A DNA stretch of 64,000 nucleotides from Ischnura elegans (lineage: Eukaryota; Arthropoda; Insecta; Odonata; Coenagrionidae), in the NCBI RefSeq assembly GCF_921293095.1, contig NC_060254.1, positions 7,626,001 to 7,690,000 on the forward strand, read 5' to 3'. The translations under genes were made by a program, and so were the position numbers. The notes beneath the pieces are model-generated. The model did no database searches. It had not been told where the DNA came from and saw nothing but the letters and a program-made list of their open reading frames with translations. Positions within the stretch are counted from its first letter, which is position 1; each line of letters opens with the position of its first letter. Positions 10,300 through 64,000 of this stretch are shown piece after piece.

Positions 10300-13247
10300 A
10301 TTAGTAACTTTGGTTCATACTGACATTAGCTATCCAGGGTTAAAATTTCATGACAATTTTTCAGCATAACAGTGTTCAGCGTAGAGTATAGACACTTTAA
10401 AAACCTTCCATAGTGAACAGCTTTCTGTTTGTGAACATGAAGTTGCGGTTTCTCTATAAATATTTATATAGTGGAGGTAAGTAGGTCACACACATTACCT
10501 AAACTGTTTCTTGTCATCACACCATATTTCCAGATCACTTAGGCTCTCTCTCAGAACAAATTGCATACCTTCTAGCCATAATAAGGAATTAAGTCTTCAG
10601 AATAAAATATTACTACTGGTACCCCATTGAGTCCTTGGACATCTAAGGAAGCCAAATACCTCTGACTTGAAGAAGCAGGTTACTGATGGTCAAACTTTAG
10701 TTATATGTCAGTAAAGGTATATATAGGCATCCATCTCTCCAGAAAATCAATTCCTCATCCAATTCCCTTGAAGAAGCTTCATCTTCAGTTAATTATTTGA
10801 AAATCATGTGTGGTTATGCATTCCAGTACCTAAAGTAATAGAAAGTAAGTACATACTGTGTTACATCAAGTTCAATATTAATGTAAAGAGAACTGTGACA
10901 CATGGTCTCTTGAAAGTTTATCACCACTCTAAGCCCCTTATATCCAGGCCCAAGTAGGGGTAAAATACTTCAAATTAATTATCTTTCACACCCAATAATA
11001 AAAATAAAGTTGTACATATTCACTTTATTTAAAATTTTGAAGTAAATTCCGTAAAATTACTACAAGAGAAAACTCACTAATATCTACAGGTACACGTATG
11101 AGCAATTTAAATCCTATAGATGAAGAAAAACCATTAACATAAACCAGCAAATAAAACACTTAACAAACTCCTTGAGCCATTGAGTTCACCACTTTGGTCA
11201 ATTCACAATTTAGAGAGATGGATTTACACAATCAGCATATTTCCGTCAATAAAATTCCTGTCAAGTGCTCTCTTGGTGCTCCATCTTCAGGCAAAACAAA
11301 TTTCCATAAATATCAACTAAAATTTTACCACAATGATACAGATTAAAACGATATGCAGGGCTTTCATTGTAAAAAGAAAAAGGATACAATCCTAGCATTT
11401 TTTACCTCAAAACCAAAAAGCTTGTGTACATAAAACAGAGTTTAACTTTCACGACATTAATTTATTTTGAAAAGTTGAGAACTTTCATGCATTGTAAAAT
11501 GATTTCAATTCCAAATTAAATGACAATCATGGAGGAGCGATAATCTCTAACCATTTGCACTGGAGCCTATACAAACCTTCATGAAGATAGGTTGAGATTC
11601 ATACAAGACGCCAAAATAATCACACAACGTCGAAAAAAAGAGTTCAAATATTTCGAGACGAAAACTACTATGCAAATGCTGTTTCTGTATTGGTTATGAT
11701 AAGCTATGAAACAATCATTGCATAACAGAAAGTGGCCAGCCATTAATTGCTTGCTGAATTGACGAAGGAAAAACATCCTCCATGCAATAGATAAGACCAC
11801 CGAGTGCCACCAGAATGGCAGGTAAAACTATACTGCATTGGTTTCAACGCAAAGCCTCCATTCATTACTAGTAAACTGATTACCAGTGTATATATTTTAT
11901 GATAGGCCTTCAAGAATTCCGGCCAGATAAGATGGGAATCGTGTCATTAAACTGTATTTCCACGAGCTTAAAAGCACATTGCTTCTGATGGCTACAGAAG
12001 AATCAGTCAAATAATTGTTTGATTAAGTTTTGACAGCATTTACCACATGCCACACACTATGCCCAGTCACTACCAGCAAGATAATTCCACCCACGTATCC
12101 GATTCTGCAGGTTTCCTGATACATGTAGAGTATGAATTTAAGACCCTTACTTAGAGAGTGAACACACTCATAATCTTAGTGAATTTACTCACTCAGCAGC
12201 CCTATAGATTTAATAACAGTGCAATATGTATCTTCCTTTCAGAATATGGGCAGAAACCAAAGTTCAGTAATATATGTTCAGAAGTTACTCTCATGGCAAG
12301 GCTTCAGAATTGATCACATCATCATGAAAAGCTCAAGAACTGCAGGATGGTCAAAATAACGATTTCAATTTTTAATAAAAAAGATTAGGATGATTCACAG
12401 CATAAACATCTACTATGCACAATGAAGATTTCTGTTGACAATCCTCACCATTCAGCCAACTCATTGAAGGTAATTTTGAGAGAAAAAAAGAGAGGAAATT
12501 GGGCACATCATGATTATCAATTTGTCAGTCCATATAAAAAAACATTTGGCCTTCCATGCATAACTGAAATTTTTGCTGAAATACTACCACACTAATTTCA
12601 GTCAAAAATTGAATTCAGCAACTCCGTAGTCGTCCCCCCTCCCTTCTGAAGCGATCTGAAAGGAAGACCAGCCAACAATGGCTTCAACATATATTGGAAC
12701 AAAGGTTCTCTGGACTGGGCACAAAAAATCAACATTTGACATTCTAGCCCAACAGTCTGGGCTAGGCTAGGATTTCAGCATAAAATCATACGTTCATGCA
12801 TGGGAATGCATGTAGTTGAAATATTTCACCCATGATATCACTGGGATGCCCGTGAGGGATTTGAGACACACTCAACGCTGCAGCCAATGGCTTTGCAGGT
12901 GTAATTTTAAAACAATGGGAAAAGAGGAAATGAAATTGTGCCCTCAGGGTTTCCTGTATCATTCCGTGAGGTTAGCTACAAGAGGCACGGGCTTTGTCCG
13001 CTTTGCCCCCGTAGTCTTCCCGTTGCCCAGCAGGGCGTTGGGAAGGTGGCCCCGTCTTCCAATGGGACGAGGCTTCTTCTTGAGGGAGGGGAGGAGGGCC
13101 ATCTCTTTCTTGGCGCTTCGGCACAGCCTCCCCCTTCTTCTTCCACCCCGCTTCCTCATTCGGATTTGGGATTTTTTATATTTGTTATCTTGGACCCGCA
13201 AGCTCACCACCCAAGGGCCAGACCCCAGGCGGTGACCGCTTCATTTC
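10300..13247 (-). other. SMG1 3' untranslated region and downstream spacer
   Basis: The sequence directly left of the SMG1 stop codon should contain its 3' UTR. The first 430 bases are unusually GC-rich (about 12816-13247). Minus-strand AATAAA-type signals occur near 11463 and 11024, so a UTR of about 1.8-2.2 kb is possible, but the cleavage site cannot be fixed by eye. Open frames in the GC-rich part show no domain and are probably incidental. Confidence 0.4.
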
Positions 13248-60240
<46,993 letters not shown>

Positions 60241-60319
60241 ATGATTTTTTCATTCACATTTTATAAACACTTCAGGATACTTTTAATGGAAATCCAAAAT
60301 GAGCTGAAAAATACTGAAG

Positions 60320-60623
60320 ATGCCACTAAGCACACACAATATAACGGGAAGCACATTTTTAAATCACAATATATCACTGCAAACTCTGGTAATAGTACCA
60401 GGACGTGGCCCAGAAGCACTCCTATGGATAATAGTGGATGCATTTCTACTGGTGGCTATTGTCACGGGAAACAGTTTAAGCATCGCCATTATACTTCGCA
60501 CAAGGAGGAGAAGGATCAGGAATAAGAAATCCAAAGTAAAAGGACCACTTCAGCGGACCCGATCAAAATGTTCAAACAGGAAGCACACTAGTGAGATGGG
60601 ACTACACAGCAGTGATCATAAAC
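60320..60623 (+). CDS. Class A GPCR, first coding exon (N-terminus and TM1)
   Basis: Starts MPLSTHNITGSTFL, with two N-glycosylation sequons (N7-I-T and N17-I-S) in a short extracellular tail. TM1 at about residues 33-59 contains GNS with the conserved N1.50 at residue 51. A very basic stretch (RTRRRRIRNKKSK) marks the cytoplasmic side. The exon ends before GTAAGG in phase 1, matching the acceptor at 61218. A possible 5' acceptor (CACTTCAG, ending at 60275) suggests a non-coding leader exon upstream. Confidence 0.78.
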
Positions 60624-61217
60624 GTAAGGACTTGAAATATCTTATCTATTTTATCCATTTAAATAGCTAAATATTGTTACTAACTGGTATCCGTCAGGTA
60701 TAATTTTTTCTAAAGTAAAAGGAAAAAAATCATAAATTAATCTCTGATGACAAGACTGCTGAATAAGGGCATAAAAAATAGAGCATGACTTGCAATAAAA
60801 GGTTGCACTCTATGAGGAATATTATTTTCTCAATGTTAAGGTAACACAATAGGTAAATACTTGGAGTTACAGTTTTGCACTTACATAAATTGCACTGCAT
60901 AAATGTTAACAGGACCATACAGCTCAATCAGAATTTGTCCAAATTACAATATCATAATTTTCTTTGCATATAGTATTCCTCATTTAAAAATGTGTGCCTT
61001 TTCTGATAGTGTGATAACCTATGATTTAATATGCACTTTTATTCTCAAAACTAAAGCTTAATACTCAGTCTAAACCACAATTTAACATTTCGTAAGCAGA
61101 ATGCTATTATAATAAAAAAAACTGAAGATACAAATCCTAAATAAAAATGAAGCTAGTATGCACAGTATGATTAGTACAAATAATGAGTCATAGTTCTAAA
61201 ACCATTGAAATTTTTAG

Positions 61218-61542
61218 GAAATGGGCCAGAGGAGATGGCTCGAAACTGCCGACGACCGTCTAGATCGTCCTGCTTTGTGCTCAGTCTAGCAATGTCGGAT
61301 TTACTCGTTGGCTTGGCAATGCCATTTCACATGACCTTTTACATACAAGGAGCAGACAGAGAAGGCTCAATTCGCCAAGATGAGGGCATCATACTTGGAG
61401 AGATTGAGTGGACATGCCTGCTACGCTTCATCTTGATTGCCCTGGCTTGCAGCGCATCTGCCTGTAACCTTTTGGCAATAGCAGTGGACAGATATATAGC
61501 CATTGTCTATCCTCTACACTACAATCGATACATGAATAAAAA
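61218..61542 (+). CDS. Class A GPCR, second coding exon (TM2 and TM3, DRY motif)
   Basis: Follows GAAATTTTTAG in phase 1. TM2 reads FVLSLAMSDLLVGLAMPF with D2.50 at residue 129. TM3 starts at WTCLLRF (C3.25 at 168) and ends LLAIAVDRYIAIVYPL with D-R-Y at 192-194; the 25-residue spacing from Cys to Arg is exactly canonical. The exon ends at a GTGAGT donor in phase 2. TM4-TM7 lie beyond the right edge. The sequence resembles the adenosine/aminergic-like group in TM3, but I do not assign a ligand. Confidence 0.85.
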
Positions 61543-62546
61543 GTGAGTATGGCCTGCATGTCATAAAATATTCCCAACTGAGAACTAACATTATTTTCGG
61601 GAATTATTTAATAATGCTAAAGACCCTTAAATTACATATTTCTAACAACTTTTAATTTCTATTCGGAAAAGGGCCATGAAAGCAGAACATTTTAAAGGAA
61701 GGGGAGTCTTACAAAAACATCTTGAGGCAGTACGCGAACACTGTAATGTCAATTCCTACATCACCTTAGCCACAAAAGAGAAGGGACTAGGAAAAACCAG
61801 GCTATCTTAAGCCTAAGTCCCTATTTGCTCATTCCTTTTTGCTTTCTACTCCCGACACATGTTGATGACGTACCAATCAAGCATAGCCAGTCATTGCTCT
61901 CTGATCGAATTCAAGGTGGAGAGCAATCAGATGCCTTACCCATTTCCTTTCATCCTAAAATTCTGTACTTGCACAGAGCGTATCTTAGGAGAGAAAATGG
62001 AAAGGAAAAAAGGAACATGTAAATAGTGGCTTGGCAATGACGCTTGAAATGACATCATGATGTATGAAGATGTTTAACTGTATGGAGATGACTTTCATTT
62101 TTTAAATTTACTTAGTGACTACACTATTCCCGCAAGTCCAGTGTGCAACATCAACGCACCAACCTTGGTCATATGCTTTAATTATTTAATAAATAAAATG
62201 CTGCAAATATTTTTTTATGCTAGACAATTCTCAGTTGTAAAATCATTCAAAAATGAAAAAAGAATGCTAGTAATGACTTGATGACTGCACTTCAGGATAA
62301 AGCTTCACCAGTAAAAGACTGGCTCGACAGTGGAGAACATACACAATCAAACAAAAAAAAATCATGATGGAAAGTATTCAAAACAAAAAATGGACATCAA
62401 ATATCTTTCATGAGATATCTTTATCTTTCAGGTGAATTATTGGTTAATTCCAACAAAATTTCATAACGGTAATGAAAGCTTCTTCACTTGATGATTCGCA
62501 GTCCTTATTTCCAGCAAATACCAAATTATTGAAAGATAATGTAATA
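61543..62546. other. GPCR intron, no further exon recognised
   Basis: Intronic AT-rich sequence after the TM3 exon. I looked for an exon starting in phase 2 and carrying a TM4 tryptophan and found none. Confidence 0.45.
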
Positions 62547-63439
62547 CAGGCGGTCCTCGACTTTCGTACAATTCGCACTTTCGTACGTTCAAAATTGACA
62601 CCTTTTACTTGACTTCGTATGCTAAATTCGGACTTTCGGACGTTGGTCTGTATTTTTTTTTTAATTCCCACGATGTTTACTGCGCATCCCAACATTCAAT
62701 TGTTTCAAATGGCAGTATATGCGAACAATACGAACGTATACAATGAAGGGAATTGTTGGTAGTTGACTGTAATCTAGGTGATTTATTTGGGAGTGAGACT
62801 GCCTGCTATAGGCTCCTTTATCAAGAGAAGAAGAAAGCCTTCATTGAAGATATTTTTCAAAAGAAGTTGACTAGACATCATAAAATGGCTTTCAATAAAA
62901 CTAGTAAGATCTTCTTTCTAATTTTGTTTTTTCGTTTCAGTGCTGTTTCATTCATGTACACCTTCAGCAACGATATTACGATATTGCACAAAATATCACC
63001 CGAATTCCATTTGTCTTTTGTCTTTTTTGAATTACATGCGAAATATATGGGATCACGAATGTCACCTGCCGAATTTCGAATTTTGATGTGAAAATTAAAA
63101 GGCATCCCGAGTGCAGGTTCAACAATTACATTTGGTTATGCTTCTTGATATGTCTTTTCATTTATAGTGGACGTAACAAGTGGAATGTCAGTTTAAACGG
63201 CAAGAGGAAGTTTCACTCGATAGCCAATGGAGTTCTTGTTTTTTTTTTTAACTTTTATTTACAGTTTCTGTGTATTTTCGAAAGAAATTAGATGATTCGA
63301 CGATTTTCGATGATTCGAGGTTTTAGTACATATATTCCGCTCTTATGGAACGTAACCTCTAATTAGTATGGAAGTCAATGGTTCGACTTTCGTACAAGTT
63401 TTCGGGAACGCATTGTGTACGAAAGTCGGGGACCGCCTG
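62547..63439. mobile_element. TA-flanked TIR element, 893 bp
   Basis: Ends CAGGCGGTCCTCGACTTTCG and CAGGCGGTCCCCGACTTTCG (right end reverse-complemented) continue into TACA, with TA on both sides. CTTTCG/TTCGTAC repeats are subterminal. It fits a pogo/Tigger-type MITE; the inner open frame of about 110 codons has no recognised transposase motif. Confidence 0.82.
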
Positions 63440-63703
63440 TATATTAGTAAATTCAAAGTTACAATTTTCTACAAATACTTCTATTTCACTTCACAGCTGG
63501 TTTCAACACATTTTGCACGATCCTCAGTTGATTCCTTCTCAATACATTTTGCTTAAATACTCTGGAGGGGAAATAAGTAGGGGAAGAGACTGAGGCGGAA
63601 GTGAGGGGGAGTTGATTGGGGGGAGAATAAAAGTCACATGGGACCCCAACACAATGGTCCGCGATTCTCCCCATCCACTCACCGTGTGCTATGTTATTTG
63701 GAG

Positions 63704-64000
63704 CAGGGGCGCAGCCAGGAATTAAGGCTAGGGGGGGGGGGGGGGGGTTTTAGGTGCAACTAATATCAGGGTGTGTTGGGGTATGGAATACTAACCAGTA
63801 TAAGCGGCTGGGTGCGAGATTAATAAATTGCAGAATGTTAGGATAAACGGTTCAAATTGGTGATTTTTACGGCTTTCTGAGGGATATCTTATTAATCCTT
63901 ACACTATTCTATTAGTAATATCAATCCAATTAAGTAAAATGGATTTAACTTACAAATTCCTGAGCTCTGGGGGGGGGGGGGTTTGTAGGTACTTGTAGTG
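63704..64000 (+). mobile_element. Start of another TIR element, runs off the right edge
   Basis: CAGGGGCGCAGCCAGGAATT followed by a G-run (17 G at 63731-63747) has the look of a hAT-type MITE end (CAGxGGCGCAGCCAGG). The other end is not in the window. A second G-run lies at 63969-63981. Confidence 0.45.

Noticed and set aside
61825..62022. Open frame after the GPCR TM3 exon as a third receptor exon
   Set aside because: No phase-2 acceptor before it and no transmembrane character.

Overview
The window is eukaryotic nuclear DNA, most likely from an arthropod and probably an insect. It is AT-rich and intron-rich, with GT-AG introns, conserved animal genes and a dense, mixed load of transposable elements. 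I cannot name the species. No prokaryotic features (operons, Shine-Dalgarno sites, CRISPR) are present.

Three host genes are supported. (1) The 5' end of CDC7, the DBF4-dependent replication-initiation kinase, lies on the minus strand at 4293-1 (two coding exons, running off the left edge). It has an E2F-like site and a CCAAT box upstream. (2) The 3' part of SMG1, the PIKK kinase of nonsense-mediated mRNA decay, fills 55767-13248 on the minus strand. I could place 21 coding exons whose phases all agree. They total 4,653 coding bases (about 1,550 residues), from the end of the kinase domain through the long C-terminal insertion to the FATC domain and stop codon. Its 5' exons were not found in the window. 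(3) A class A G-protein-coupled receptor starts on the plus strand at 60320 (two exons covering TM1 to the DRY motif) and runs off the right edge. If the rest of SMG1 lies to the right, this receptor is nested antisense in a very large SMG1 intron.

Most remaining sequence is mobile DNA, much of it in SMG1 introns. From left to right: a tRNA-headed foldback repeat and tRNA-derived SINEs in CDC7 intron 1; a decayed RTE-like non-LTR retrotransposon (about 8.1-4.85 kb) upstream of CDC7; a 7-kb pogo-like element (15875-22859) that itself contains a 1.65-kb hAT element and a 3.2-kb pogo/Tigger element; a 1.66-kb near-perfect palindrome (25230-26888) built of 140-bp units full of nuclear-receptor-type half sites, abutting a THAP-domain start; a TA-flanked element (32691-34648) with a PIF/Harbinger MITE inside; three hAT-type elements with perfect 8-bp target duplications; a MITE with a perfect 10-bp duplication; and a full-length Gypsy LTR retrotransposon (50319-55268) with LTRs that look identical and an intact 1,440-residue Gag-Pol frame. 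The last 1.5 kb holds another TA-flanked TIR element and the start of one more.

The genes do not form a pathway together. CDC7 acts in S-phase initiation, SMG1 in UPF1 phosphorylation during mRNA surveillance, and the receptor at the plasma membrane. The main story of the locus is how conserved exons persist while introns have been repeatedly invaded, with insertions nested several layers deep.
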